Assembly (NCBI GenBank): GCA_034406715.1
Contig: CP137864.1
Span: forward strand, 1,736,001 to 1,800,000
Direction of reading: 5' to 3'
DNA from: Rhodotorula mucilaginosa
Taxonomy: Eukaryota > Basidiomycota > Microbotryomycetes > Sporidiobolales > Sporidiobolaceae
DNA: 64,000 nt
Shown: positions 1 to 11,028 of the stretch, piece after piece
How positions within the stretch are numbered: position 1 is the stretch's first letter
Layout of the letters: the number at the start of each line of letters is the position of its first letter
The notes under the pieces: generated by a model
Told to the model about the DNA's origin: nothing
Database searches by the model: none
The model's input: only the letters and a program-made list of their open reading frames with translations
Program-made: the position numbers and the translations under genes

Positions 1-664
1 ACACAGGTCGAGGGATTGCGCACGCGGTTGGGGATGACCACGCCGGCTGCGGCCTGATTCCGTGCAATATCAATCGACACTCTCCTGCTGGTTCTTGAAC
101 TGCGAGAAGCTAGAGAGAGAGCATGGCTTGGACTGGTGGGAGCAAGAAATGCGCCGCTCGCGCACCTGTCGTGCGAAGCGCGCTCTTTTCGGGTGCTCTA
201 TCCTTTGCTCTTTTCGAGATCTTGCAGTCGACGAAAATCTGTCTTTTCCTTCCTGCGCATCGCTGCGAATCCTTCTTTTCAGTGTGTCTGCAGGACCCGA
301 GTGCGCGCGCCCCAAACGAAAACCGTTTCTATAGCTTCTGCCGCATGTCCCGCCGGTCCTCTCGAATCAAGCCCACTTCTTCTCTCGAGAGCTGCTTGCT
401 CACTCCTCCGTGGGCCTGTTTCCCGAGGGGGCTCGGGCGCGTTCGTCTATCGATCGACGACTTGCTCCTCCGGGCGTTGGCGTCGTGCGTACGATGCTGC
501 GGGGGAGCGCGGGCTGGACCACGAGGTGTGCGAAGGCTGCTCCCGCGTTCCTTTCGCGCGGCTTCTGCGGTCCACCCCGTCCGGAAGGGCACGTCACCTG
601 TTGGTACCGGACGAGCGCTGCCCCGTCCCGGCCCTCCGTACCAACAAGCGTCCGCCGAGCCGGC
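1..664. other. Left-edge region without a confident gene
   Basis: No gene can be supported here. Bases 1-41 read on the minus strand as NQAAAGVVIPNRVRNPSTC-like sequence after a possible acceptor, so the edge may hold the tail of an exon of a minus-strand gene that lies mainly outside the window. Bases 60-664 contain only short overlapping open frames that lack the third-position GC bias of the neighbouring genes. They are probably the 3' flank of VPS25 plus intergenic sequence. Confidence 0.3.
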
Positions 665-1573
665 TCAGACAAACTTGACGCCGTCGCCCTCTTCGCCGAC
701 GCCCTTGAAGACTTGAGCCTTGCCCTGCTTGATCAAGATGTCGAGGGCCTTGCGCAAGAGCGGAGTTGGCATGCGGTAGAACTCTGAGCGAAAGAACATG
801 GGGTTAAATCCATCAGGCTCCGGTGGCGGAAGAGAGAAAGGCGCGCTTGGAGGGACCGATTCGAGAGGCGCGTACCGGTGGTGTGAACGAGGTCGCCGCC
901 TTCGGTCAACTCGTAAAAGGTCATGATACTGTTGGTCTGACCGGTCTCTTTGACCTAGATTCGTTTTCAGGGGTTCGTCAGCCTCTCCATGGAGGGACAG
1001 AATGGTGTTCCGATCCGAGGGGGCCAAGAAACGTACCCAGTCGTAGATGACCTGGGCCCACTCTTCGGGTCGTTTCCAGTAGATCCACGCCGAGGTGGCG
1101 GGTTTAGTCTTGGACGGTTTCGGGTCATATTCGGCGGAACCGGTCGAGACGAGGGCGTCGATGACGAGGCGGAGGGTCGCGAGGTCGAGTTGGCCTGTCT
1201 CCCGGGGCGGGTTAGCCAGATGCATAGTCCTCCGCTGAATGAAGCAAGGTCGGGTCTACACACGCTTTATGTGTGGATTGGCAAAGGGAGGAGCTGCTGC
1301 GGTGTGTTGCGAGAGGTCGACCTGCCAGAGTTTGTTGTACCTGGCGTAGGCGAGGACGAGCTGCTGCCACTGGGCGAGCTGGTGGTTCCACGTGGCAGGG
1401 TTGGGCTGGCGGGTAAAGAACGGCGGGAACGAGTACAGCGACGGGAACGTGAACCCGCTCGAGTCGACCGTCGGACGGAGCGTCAAAGCGGCGGCGGCGG
1501 TGGCGGTGGGGGCAGGGTTGCTGCTGCTCGGAGTGGCGGTCGCGGTTACGGCTGCCTGTTCTGTCGACTGCAT
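665..1573 (-). CDS. VPS25: ESCRT-II subunit Vps25
   Basis: Vps25 is the winged-helix subunit of ESCRT-II, which links ESCRT-I to ESCRT-III during multivesicular-body sorting on endosomes. Exons read complement(join(665..783, 876..936, 1037..1194, 1264..1573)), giving 215 residues, close to the usual family length. The N-terminus carries the family signature FPSLYSFPPFFTRQPNP, then NPHIKR joined to QLDLATLRLVIDAL across intron 1. The second winged helix has TNSIMTFYELTEG, and the protein ends GDGVKF. All three introns are GT-AG (GTGTGT, GTACGT, GTACGC) and each join restores the family alignment. The gene is divergent from haspin, with about 228 bp between the start codons. Confidence 0.93.
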
Positions 1574-1801
1574 CTCTGCGGCTCTGCGAGTGTGCGAGAG
1601 GGCGACCTTGAAGTGGAGCCGCTTCGTTCGACTCGCTCGTCTCTCTCACCTCGCTCTCGCCAGCTTGAGAAGGGCAAGGCTTGCTAGACTCGAGGATTCA
1701 GAGCCACCGGGTCTACCCGCCCTTCTACCACCCCGCTCCCCGTCCCCGGTGCTTCTGCAGACCTCGTGACGACCGTGTTGAACGACACTTCGACCGACGC
1801 C

Positions 1802-4546
1802 ATGCCCGTCCTCGGAGCCTCGACGCGGCACTACAGAGCGTACGGCAAACGCACCACCAACGTCGTAAACAAGAGAGCCAGCCTCGGTGAACCAGCATGG
1901 GCCATCGAATCCGACTCAGACGACTCGGACTCTGACGACAGCCGCCCCGCGAGACCTGCTACTACACTCGCCAAGCAACGCCCAGAGAAGTCAGCTCCCG
2001 TCGTCGTCGCCGATGTGGTCCAGAAGCAGGCGCTCTCAAAGCCGAAGCAGAACTCGAAGACGGCTGCCACCGCCGCGGCGGCGGAACAAGCCAAGGAAAA
2101 CCTGGTGGTCACGTCTGCGCGGCCACCAGCAAAGGCTACGAACAAGCCCGACAAGAGCGCGCTGCAGTCCCCGCGACGACGAGCGCCGCTCGGTCCGAAA
2201 CGGACCGTCCAGAAACAACAACAACTCGCAGACCCTCATCCGGCCTGCCACGACGAGCCCGGGGAGCCCGACTCGTCGACCGACAGCAGCAGCCCCGTCA
2301 TCGCTGCCCCGAAGCGGAGAACCGCTCGCAAACGCGTCGTCGTCGTCGAGTCAGCGAGCGATTCTTCGGTTTCATTCGCGACTCCTCCGGGGACTCCATC
2401 GCCGGTCGTGAGCGACCTTTCTTTCGAGAGCAGCAGCAGCTCGATCCAGGCAGACTCGTCCCTGTCAAGCAGCACTCCCGCCAGTCTCGTCCAAGAACCC
2501 GCGAAAGTGGTCTTTGCGGACGAGTCGGCCGCAGAACGAGTGCCGGAAAAAGACGTCGACGAGTCCTCCTCCGCCGCGAGAGACGACTTTGCGACTCGGC
2601 GCCGGTCCCGCCGATCGACCGCAGCAGCGACTACTACTAGCAGCAGCAGCAGCAGCAGTACCAACTCGACCTCGCGCCGCCGACTCCCGTCCCCCTCCGT
2701 ACACCCCGTCCCAACCGAACTCGGCCCCCTCCTGCCTCACCTCCTCTCCCCGACCATCTACAACTTCACCTCGTTCGTCTCGGCCCCGCTCGCGCCGCTC
2801 GCGTCCGTCTCGACTGCGACGAGGAGGTCCGCTTCGGCCGCGTGGTGGACCAAGATTGGGGAGGCGTCCTATTCGGAGGTGTTTGCAACCACCGCCGAGG
2901 AGGAGGATGGTGGTGGTCGGGGGAGAGACGAGGTCGTCGTCGTCAAGGTTATACCGATCGCAGATCCGCGACCACCACGAGGAGGAGGAGCATCGACGAC
3001 CTCTTGCACGGCCGGCGAGGAGGAGTTGCCCTTCTTGAGTGACTGGTCGGCGATCCAGCGAGAGATCGTGACGAGTCGTGCGCTCGGAGGTCAAGACACC
3101 GCCGTGCCGGGCTTTGTTCGCTTCAAAGGGTCAGTCTCGGGCGCGATCCTCCGCACCTCCTTTCGCCTGACGTGGTCCGCTCACGATCACCCCTCTGTGT
3201 GTGTGTCGGTTGCAGAGCATTCCTGGTGCAGGGATCGTATCCCGAAGAACTTCTTGCGTCTTGGGACGACTACAAGGAGAAACAGTCACCCCCGTCTGAC
3301 GAGCAGATCCGACCACGTGAGAGAGCGTTCTCCCCTCCCCTGAGCGGAAGGACCGCCGCTAGACCGTTCCCGTGTGCAGATTATGCTGACTTTCACTTTC
3401 TCCCCTGTTAGACGTCTTTACCTCGACGCAGCTCTACGCTCTCATCCTGCTCAAGAATGCGGGTACCGACCTCGAGGCGTACAAGCTCAAGACGTGGCGC
3501 GAGGCGGCGAGCGTCTTTGCTCAAGCCGCGGATGCGCTCGGAAGAGCCGAACGAGCTTGCGGCTTCGAGGTGCGTCCCGTCATCCTCTTGATCCCTTTGA
3601 TAAGCCAAACCCTCGCTTACCTTGTACGTCTCCAGCACCGCGATCTTCACTGGGGCAACCTCCTCCTCCAACCGGCATGCCATACCCGACGTGCCAATCC
3701 TCGCCTCTCCGATACCGAGCTCGCCAACGAAGCCACAAGCGCGATCCGCTCGCTCAACCTCGTCTCGTCAACGGTGCCGCTCTCGCCTGCCCTTTCGGGC
3801 ATCAACGCGACCTTGATCGACTTTACCTTGTCGCGCTGCACCGTCGACGCCGAGGGCGAAGTGGTGTTTGATCCGTTTAAAGATGGCGAGATCTTTGAAG
3901 GCACCGGTGACGAGCAGTTTGACGTGTATCGGAGGATGCGCGAGGTCGTCGAGACGGAAGGTGGTGAATGGGCAGCCGCGCACCCGCGCACCAACGTCCT
4001 CGTAAGCGCGCTATTTGGTCCCTTTCGTCTCCGACTCTGGGTGACTGACAGTGCTCGACCCATCTCCCTTAGTGGCTGCACTACCTCGTCCGAAAATTGC
4101 TCTTGGCCAAGAGGCTCAAACCGCCTCCCGCGCCGGCTACGATTAGCCCGGCGCCCGACAGCCCCCGTGCCGTCCCTTCCCCGCGCAAGCTCACCTTCGC
4201 CCGCCGACACACATTGGCCGGCGCGTCCGCGGGACCTTTCTCTCCCCCACCCCCAGCCCACCGTCGACCGCGAACTCAACCCGGTACGATGCTCCCCGGG
4301 GGTCGGAAAGCCGTCTTGCTCGAGCGCGAGCACGAGACTGAGCGAAGAGCGTACGCGTGGCTCAAGACGGTCGCGGACGAGTTGGATCGCCTCGTCGAGC
4401 AGGTGTGGCGCCTTGATGGTCGCCTCAAGCGAGGAAAGGCGTCGACGTCGACGGCGTCGTCGAAGCATGCGAGGCGCGCTCAAAACGTGGACTTTTCGGG
4501 CGTGACCTGCGCCAGCGACTTGGCAGAAGTGCTGTTTAGCGCTTGA
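1802..4546 (+). CDS. Haspin-type histone H3 Thr3 kinase
   Basis: Haspin phosphorylates histone H3 on Thr3 in mitosis to recruit the chromosomal passenger complex to centromeres. Exons: join(1802..3129, 3216..3316, 3412..3569, 3636..4001, 4073..4546), 808 residues. The first 330 or so residues are acidic, Ser-rich and disordered. The kinase domain opens with WTKIGEASYSEVF, followed by VQGSYPEELLASWDDYK, the catalytic loop HRDLHWGNLL, and the haspin-specific LIDFTLSR in place of DFG. ATG 1802 is the first in-frame ATG; the frame is open a little upstream but without one. A HYRAYGKR box near the N-terminus resembles the RTYGR-type motif seen near haspin N-termini. The C-terminal 150 residues include a family-typical tail. 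Confidence 0.92.
2637..2660 (+). repeat. AGC trinucleotide tract in haspin
   Basis: A short run of AGC/ACT repeats encodes Thr/Ser in the disordered N-terminal part of haspin. It is a simple microsatellite and could vary in length between strains. Confidence 0.6.
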
Positions 4547-4759
4547 TCGTGGTTAATCGGGCGATTGGACCCAGCGCCCCGCTCGTGTCATCCTTGCCCC
4601 TAAACGCGTAGTCAGCTTTGAGCGTCGCCATTGTTGTTGTTCATGATATCGTCGCTGCCCTTCACTGGTTCGAAAAAACGACTGTAATGTCACAACACAA
4701 GAGATCGAAACTTCTACAACAAATCTAGATTGCGTCCGGAGTCGCAGTACTCGGCAACG

Positions 4760-5893
4760 TCAGGCTGCTATCCGCTCGAATCGCCACATGTCCACCTCGC
4801 TGCGGGAGCACCAGAGAGATGGTCAGCGGTTTGAAGGAACCGTGTGAGCGTGAGAGGCGGACTGACATGTCGACGCTTTTCTGCTTGTGGAAGGACATGG
4901 TCTTCGGCAGGTCATACTGGTCTCGGCAAAGCAGAGTCAATTTGGCCACGCGGAGTGAAAAGCTGCGAAGGACACGACACGCACGCGCATCTGGGCGATG
5001 ACGGTCCCGGAGAACCCAAACGATTTGGCTTTTCGCTCGATAAAGTCCCGCGTGCTGGTCTTGTTCAAGGAGTAGACCGCCGTCTCCGCGATCTGGGGCG
5101 ATCGAACGTGATATATGATCAGCAGGGTATCAAAATACACGTTCCGATGACCTGCTCACCTGGCAGGCCAGCTCGAGAAAGACCATGTCGATTCCTTTCG
5201 TCCAGGATCCGAAGGGCGGGCTTGGTAAGAGCAGAGTACTGGTCAGGGCGAGGGATCACCATCTCATCCCAGCAAGCAACAAGCTCACTTCATGACGACT
5301 GTATCAAACTTGCGGCCGGCTTTGGCTGCGTCGAAAACTGGAATGTCCTCCGAGGTCGGTTGCGAACCGCTCGCCGCAATCTGCGCGTGGACGAATTCGA
5401 TGTGGTCTTCCATCTCGACGCTGGCGACGTTCTCTTTTGCAATCTCGAGCGCGTCGGGGTCCACATCGACCGAAGTTACGGAGCTGTGTAACGGAATTTT
5501 GTCAAGCCATTGTACATCCGCTTGCTTGCTTTCTCCCGGGGTGCGCGACTCACTTGGCTCCCATCATGACCGAGGCTATGCTAAGGATCGCGCATCCGCA
5601 ACCGAGATCGAGAATGTCACGCTCGTCGATGTCGTCGAAAGACGTCGCGGCCGTGTAGATCATCCGCGAGGCGAGATGAGCCGAGGTCACATACTGTTCG
5701 AGTTCGCGCTGTTGCCGGTGAACGGTCAGCTGCATAGCCTCTCGCTGAAATCGTCCAGGCGGCGAACCTTTGGCTCTGCGAATCCCTTCAGAGGTTGCAG
5801 TTCTGCAGGAACGTCGAGAGGATCAGCGGAGCCGGACTACACCGTGCACCACAATTGGCGTCTCTTACCGGCTTCCAACTCTTTCAGCTTCAT
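4760..5893 (-). CDS. METTL5: METTL5-type 18S rRNA m6A methyltransferase
   Basis: METTL5 family enzymes methylate one adenosine of 18S rRNA to m6A, in partnership with TRMT112. Exons: complement(join(4760..4799, 4867..4916, 4985..5092, 5160..5220, 5289..5483, 5554..5708, 5768..5802, 5869..5893)), 222 residues, close to the animal protein (about 209). Visible landmarks in order: MKLKELE start, GFAEPKRELEQYVT, the SAM-binding ILDLGCGCAILS, the acidic VDVDPDALEIA, catalytic NPPFGSWTKGIDM, TAVYSLNKTSTRDF, YDLPKTMSFHKQKSVDIEV. The last exon is recognised only by splicing: the unspliced frame reads into unrelated sequence, while the join gives the conserved SVDIEVDMWRF end. Eight exons for 222 residues is intron-rich even for this window. 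The gene is convergent with haspin. Confidence 0.94.
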
Positions 5894-6178
5894 CGCAGCG
5901 GAAGCTCGGCTGGTCGGTGCGGCTAGAGAGACTGTAGTCGGCGGACGTGAAGACGCGGTTGATGAGTTTCTCGACGAGGCGGTGCAAGCTGCTATGGCCG
6001 TGGAGATAGTCGCAGCGGAGCAGCACGACCACGCAGAGTACTCTTAGCATGCTCTCTGGGCTTTCTGTGCATGTCAAGTGTAGTAGCGACGTCCTTGCGA
6101 AGGATACATTACATACAAGAAAATGTTGCGAAGGGATGCGGATGTGCGAAGGACGACAAAGAAAGATGGCCCCGGACT

Positions 6179-9100
6179 TTAGCCAGGAGGGAGATGTTCC
6201 GGTGTAAGAGGCTGCGCTGGCGGTTCGGTAATCGCAGCGAGCGACGGCGCCGGGTGGAACGGGAATGAACCGGCAAGTCCTGCGCTGAGCGGCATCGGCG
6301 GTGGCGGCGGCGCAGGGTCGACATCCATAGCCGGGATGTAGGGCAAGTGGTAGGTGGTCGCGCTCACGGCAGCGGAGCCCGCATCTCGGGACTGACTGGG
6401 AGCTCGATCCGGCGCGGCAAAGTAGGACGGCATGACGCCTGGCGTCGAGCGGAAGCTGGCGAGGCTGGCGGTACCGGTCCCTTGTCGTTGCAAAATCGGA
6501 TGCTGCGACGTCGGCGGCAGGTCGAAGGACTGAATCGGCGGCAGGGTCGGTAGAGGTTGTCCCCGGCTGGCCGAATACGGATTGAACCGGGACTCGCTCG
6601 GCGAAGCGACGCGAGAACGAGACCCAGACCGATCCAGTCGCGGCGAGGCCGAATCGTTCCCTGATCTCGTCGCCTCGTTCTGCCACGTCAAGTCCTGCTG
6701 CGACGAGCTTGCGAGGCCTTGCATGCGGCCGATCAAGGCGGCGTCCAGCGACGAGTGACCAGTCGACGGCGCAGTGTATTGCCCGAGCGACGGGAGTCGC
6801 TGCATGGATCCGCTCGCCATCGGCGCACGCCTCGCACCCGGGATGGGCAGCGAAGACACGCTCTGTAGCCGAGCAGGTTGCTCGTTCGGACCGAGAAAGT
6901 CGCTGCTGGCGTTTTGTCGCCGCTCGGGATCGGAAGCCGACGTCGCCTTGGACGAGATGGAAAAGGTGCGCCCTTTGCCCCCCGGGATCGAGAAACCCCA
7001 TGCGGGAGCCGAGCGACCCGACTCGACCGACAGAATCGAGTGCACGTCGTCGTTGCCGTCCCGTCGCCGAGTCTTGTGCCGGTTGAACCCGCCGGACGAA
7101 GTCGCGGCGCTGCGCTCGTTCGGCGGCGAGGAGACCTGCAGACGGCTCGTGTCCTCGATGATCTGCGGCATCCGTTCTGAGGGTGCAGCGCGACCTTTAC
7201 CCTTCGCGTCCTTCGAGGTTGATCGTCCAGAGTGACTAAAGATCGATGCGCCGTCGCTGCCCTCGTCGCCATTCTTGCGGGCGAAGTTGTTCAACGGATC
7301 GGCAGCGTTTCGGAGCGACGTCTTCTTCAGCAAGACAGCTCGGGCACGTTCCTTTGCGGTTCCGCCGCCAATGTCTTCCTGCGTGAGGATGAAGGCGTCG
7401 CGCTCCGAGGCGGCATTGTACTCTTCCGACTTGTAGGTCCCCGGCGGGGTACTCACGCGCATGCTCGACAGAGAAGCGTCGGACGGCGCACGCTTGAGCG
7501 GGTTCGACAACGCGGCGTGGCTCGGCAGGCCAGGTTGCGAATAGATCGAGCTCGGAGCGGGCGATTGGGATCGGTACGTGTTGAAGCCCGACGGACCGGC
7601 GATGGGTGGCATCGCGTCCATGCCGGAGTACTGAAGCGGGAACGAAAGGACGCTTGACGCTCGGCCGGGTCCAGCACCCTCGAAGACAGAGCCGTCGTAA
7701 TACGTTGAAGGCGCGACCGAAGGCGCATAAGTCGAAACTCGCTGCAGAGGTGCGCCGTTGTGAGAGCGCGCGTCCAGCCCGTGCCGACCGTTCAGTTGCG
7801 AGCCGTTGTACAAGCTCTCGGGCATGGAGCGGATCGACTGCCCATCCAGGGGTCGCGGCACGAGAGTCGGCGGCATCGCATTGAACCGAGCATCGGCCGA
7901 GGGATTCGGCGATGCAGCCGGATTGCCGTTGGTCTGTGCCGGCGGTATTCCAAGCGGAGATGCCGCGACTGTCCGGGAGTGACTCGCGACAGCGACTGGC
8001 GGTTGCGCGAACGGTGGTACCGGCTGATGGTCGCGCGGGATCGAATGCGAAGGAGGAATACTGCGATCCGACAGGTCCGAAGCCGGTCGTTGAAGCTGCA
8101 GATCCAATGTCGAGACTGATCGGTTGGCAGCTCCGCCCGGCGCGACCCGCGCTTCTCGAGGCGAGGGGCTCGGGACGGGAGGGCCGTACGGGTCCTGACC
8201 CGGCGGCAGGTTGACCGCAATGTTCGGTCCGAAACGACGAGCCGTCTCTTGGAAGAACTCGTGCGCGAGGAGATCCTTGGCGGTGATGCGTGCGGCGGGA
8301 TCGTACCGGAGCATCTTGTGAATGCTGTCGATCAAGACCGGTGTCGCGGTCGAGCGGTCAAAAAGGGTCGCAAATTGTTTGGGCGGAATCTGCGCGCAAG
8401 TGCCAGGTCAGCGGACAGTCTGGTGAAGCGATCAGTATGACAAGTCGCTCACTGTTGGGAAAGCAAAGCCGACGCGCGCCGCCATCTTGACTCCCCTTCG
8501 CCAGACGCCGCCACCTCGAGGATTGCCATCCTCTTCCGTGCCGTAATCGTTCGTCGGGTCTCCGAGGATTTCGCAAATCTTGAAGACTTGATCCACTTCG
8601 CTATCTCCGGGGAATAGAGGTTTGAGGGTGAGGACTTCGAGGAGGATGCACCCGAGGGCCCACATGTCGACCGGAGCGGAGTAGTCGCGCGATCGGAGTA
8701 AGACTTCCGGGGCGCGGTACCACCGAGTCGAGACGTAGTCGGTGTAAGGGGGTGCCGACATGATCTCGCGGGCGAGACCAAAGTCGGCGAGCTTGACGAT
8801 GACGATGACGTCCTTCTCCTTGGGCGTGCCGGGTGGCGCGTTGATGCGCGAAGAGGGATAGTCGGTCAGGCCGGTGGTGGTGATGAGGAGGTTTTCGGGT
8901 TTCAGGTCGCGGTGGAAGTAGCCGTTGGCGTGCACGTGCGCGAGTCCGGCGAGGATTTGGAAAAAGATGGAAGCAAAGAGGGCGGCGGCGATCGGTCGGC
9001 CTCGTCGAGATTTCGTGAGTTGGTACAGGTTGCCCTCCATGCATTCGAACACGAAGTACAACTCGCGACTCGTCGGCAAGAGGAAAGCGTCGTACAGCGG

Positions 9101-9579
9101 AATGATGTTGGGGTGCATCGGGATCTGGCGCAGGGACTGTTCAAAAGAAAGGTCAGCGTTCGGTCCCTAAGTCGAACGCCACGAGTGCTCCCGTGCGGTC
9201 TTACTTTGAGCTCTTTGAGCTTCATGCACTCGTCCCAGCCGCCGTCGAACGCCTTTTTCATGCGCTTGATGGCGACGAGCCTCTTGCCGCGGTACTCTGG
9301 CCGACTGGACGGACCAGGTGGGCGACTCCCGGGCGGTATGTACAGCGGCGAATGCCAGTCTGCGAGCCAGACTGTTCCAAACGAACCATCTCCGACTTCT
9401 TTGAGGACAGTCCAGTGTCGCGGGGCGAGCGGCGGCAAGTACTCGCTCGTGAAGAGCGGTTCGGCCGCCATTCGAGGCGCGTTCGAAGCGGGTGTCTGCG
9501 ACGACTTGAATGAGGTCGCCGCTGCGGATGGACCCGGCTGGTACGGTAGTCTCGGCGAGGCGGCAGTCGAGACCGACAT
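6179..9579 (-). CDS. CRK1: CRK1/IME2-like (RCK/MAK family) protein kinase
   Basis: Kinases of this family (yeast Ime2, Ustilago Crk1, animal MAK/ICK) control morphogenesis, meiosis or cilia. The supported part is complement(join(6179..8389, 8453..9136, 9205..9579)), about 1,089 residues. Motifs: P-loop [12 protein letters not shown], lysine motif [24 protein letters not shown] after the hinge (typical of Crk1/Ime2), catalytic [17 protein letters not shown], and the activation-loop [13 protein letters not shown] with the TxY-type TDY dual phosphosite. The kinase domain sits at roughly residues 40-430. The rest is a Ser/Pro-rich tail with many possible phosphosites. ATG 9579 is the first in-frame ATG of the kinase exon, but the frame stays open to beyond 9,800, so upstream exons are likely and the true N-terminus is not fixed. 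Confidence 0.88.
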
Positions 9580-10500
9580 GGCAGGTCGACCGTCGACAAG
9601 CGGTGTCGGTCGAGACGGCGCCGGGCTTGCCTGGTACGGTTGATGTCCCTGCAGCTGCCGCGAGCTTCCGTCTACGACTCCCTGCGTTCTCCCTCCCGGT
9701 TGGTGATCCGCGTAGGGGGCCTCGCTGCCGTCGTCCGTCAGCCGACCTCGATGAATCGCTGAACCTTGTTCCGCCGCCGCCGCCAACTTCGATTCCACGT
9801 CGAGAGCAGTCGCGTCTCGACCAGCTGGACGTGAGCTCCACTGCGAAGCTGCCGCGCTCCAATCTCCGCCCCCGCCGGCTCCGCTCGCGAGGCTTCCGAC
9901 CCGAATGGCCGGTTCGTGAACGAGAGTCGAAGTTGGAGCGAGGGTCGCCGTCCTGCACTGTCGCGCCCACCTGGGACGAGACTGTGCTGTGCGAGGCTGC
10001 GCTCGGTCTCTTCTGCGTGCGCAATCAGGTGATCAGTGAGCGATTTGACCGGATCCCGTAGAGTCCGCCCCGCCGCGACAATGGCGTGCCCCACTGCTCG
10101 CTCGGGTCGATGGCCAAGGATCAAGTCTGGTCGGACTTACCAGCTGCCCGCGGATCCCTAGCTAGACTGCCCACAATGGTCTCGCTCCGTCCCCTATTGC
10201 CGATTGCGTGGCGGCGCTTGAAGAGTGGAACGCGGCCGAACTCGATCGCGGCGCACGCTAAGTCCCACGCGAGGATTCCTTCCTCCGGCAACTTCCGCTC
10301 TTCAGCAAACGCACCGTAGAGATGCCGGGCAGCTTCCACTCGAGCCGTGCGAGGGCGTCGGTCCCCTTCCGAAGCTTCCCCGGCTGCCACAGCTGCCGCG
10401 TCGACTCGACGTCGAGTCCTTCCGAGGTCCAGGCCTCGCCCAGCGGCCTACCGCTTCATCATCATCCATGATAGCGCGTGCCGGACGGAGGCTAGCTATT
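9580..10500 (-). other. Probable 5' exons of the CRK1-like gene, unresolved
   Basis: The minus strand here holds several coding-like pieces bordered by splice-like signals. One is a frame with strong third-position GC at about 10363-10450 reading GEAWTSEGLDVESTRQLWQP and onward, ended by a GTGCGT donor. Another is a competing frame reading LPEEGILAWDLACAAIEFG, ended by GTAAGT near 10140. Two frames at 9850-10020 could be spliced into the kinase frame at acceptors near 9838-9855. I could not find a single path from an ATG into the kinase with consistent phases. It could be the kinase N-terminus or a small separate gene. Confidence 0.3.
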
Positions 10501-11028
10501 GACATCTACTACTGTACGTCTACAGCTCTAGCACTTTTCCTGCAGCTGGCCTTGGGAACAGCTGCCGATCAGCCCTCGTGATCAGATTATCCGCAGCCGC
10601 CCTCGCAAGACCCGCCTCGGTGCTTGTCGCGACTCCAGTCGCCTCGACGCTTGTCGCCGCTACAGCCGAAGTCTACTCCAGAATCTCCCTCAGATGGAGA
10701 GACACAGCGATACTCGCCGAGCAAGGAAGTCCGGACCGGCGCGATGCTATACGTGCACGCCAGATTCTCTCGTACTTCCCAACTCTTTGCTGCAGCGGAC
10801 GGACATACGCTGAAAATACAGTCGGGTGAATCAAGTGGAAGAAACCGTCAGACAATACCAAGACGCCTGCAACACTGTAAGTGACAGAAAGTACAACTCT
10901 TGAGTCTCCGGTCGATGCCGCACCGTTGCAGACGCACGATTGCGCGCGCGCAGACGCGGTCGAAGCTGATTCCACAGCCACCTGGGCATGCGGACTCGGA
11001 CCATGCGCACGCGCGCTCTCGACGTGGC
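10501..11028. other. Intergenic/5' flank with no supported gene
   Basis: This stretch separates the CRK1-like gene from the 3' end of the next minus-strand gene. Open frames are short and overlap on both strands without codon bias. It probably contains the promoter and 5' UTR of the CRK1-like gene. I see no repeat or RNA gene. Confidence 0.4.

Noticed and set aside
62-716. Overlapping plus- and minus-strand frames of 80-197 codons at the left edge
   Set aside because: Frames overlap on both strands, rely on non-ATG starts and show no codon bias or motif.
1766-1801. Extending haspin to an upstream GTG start at 1766
   Set aside because: Only non-ATG codons are available there; the first ATG at 1802 is the more likely start.
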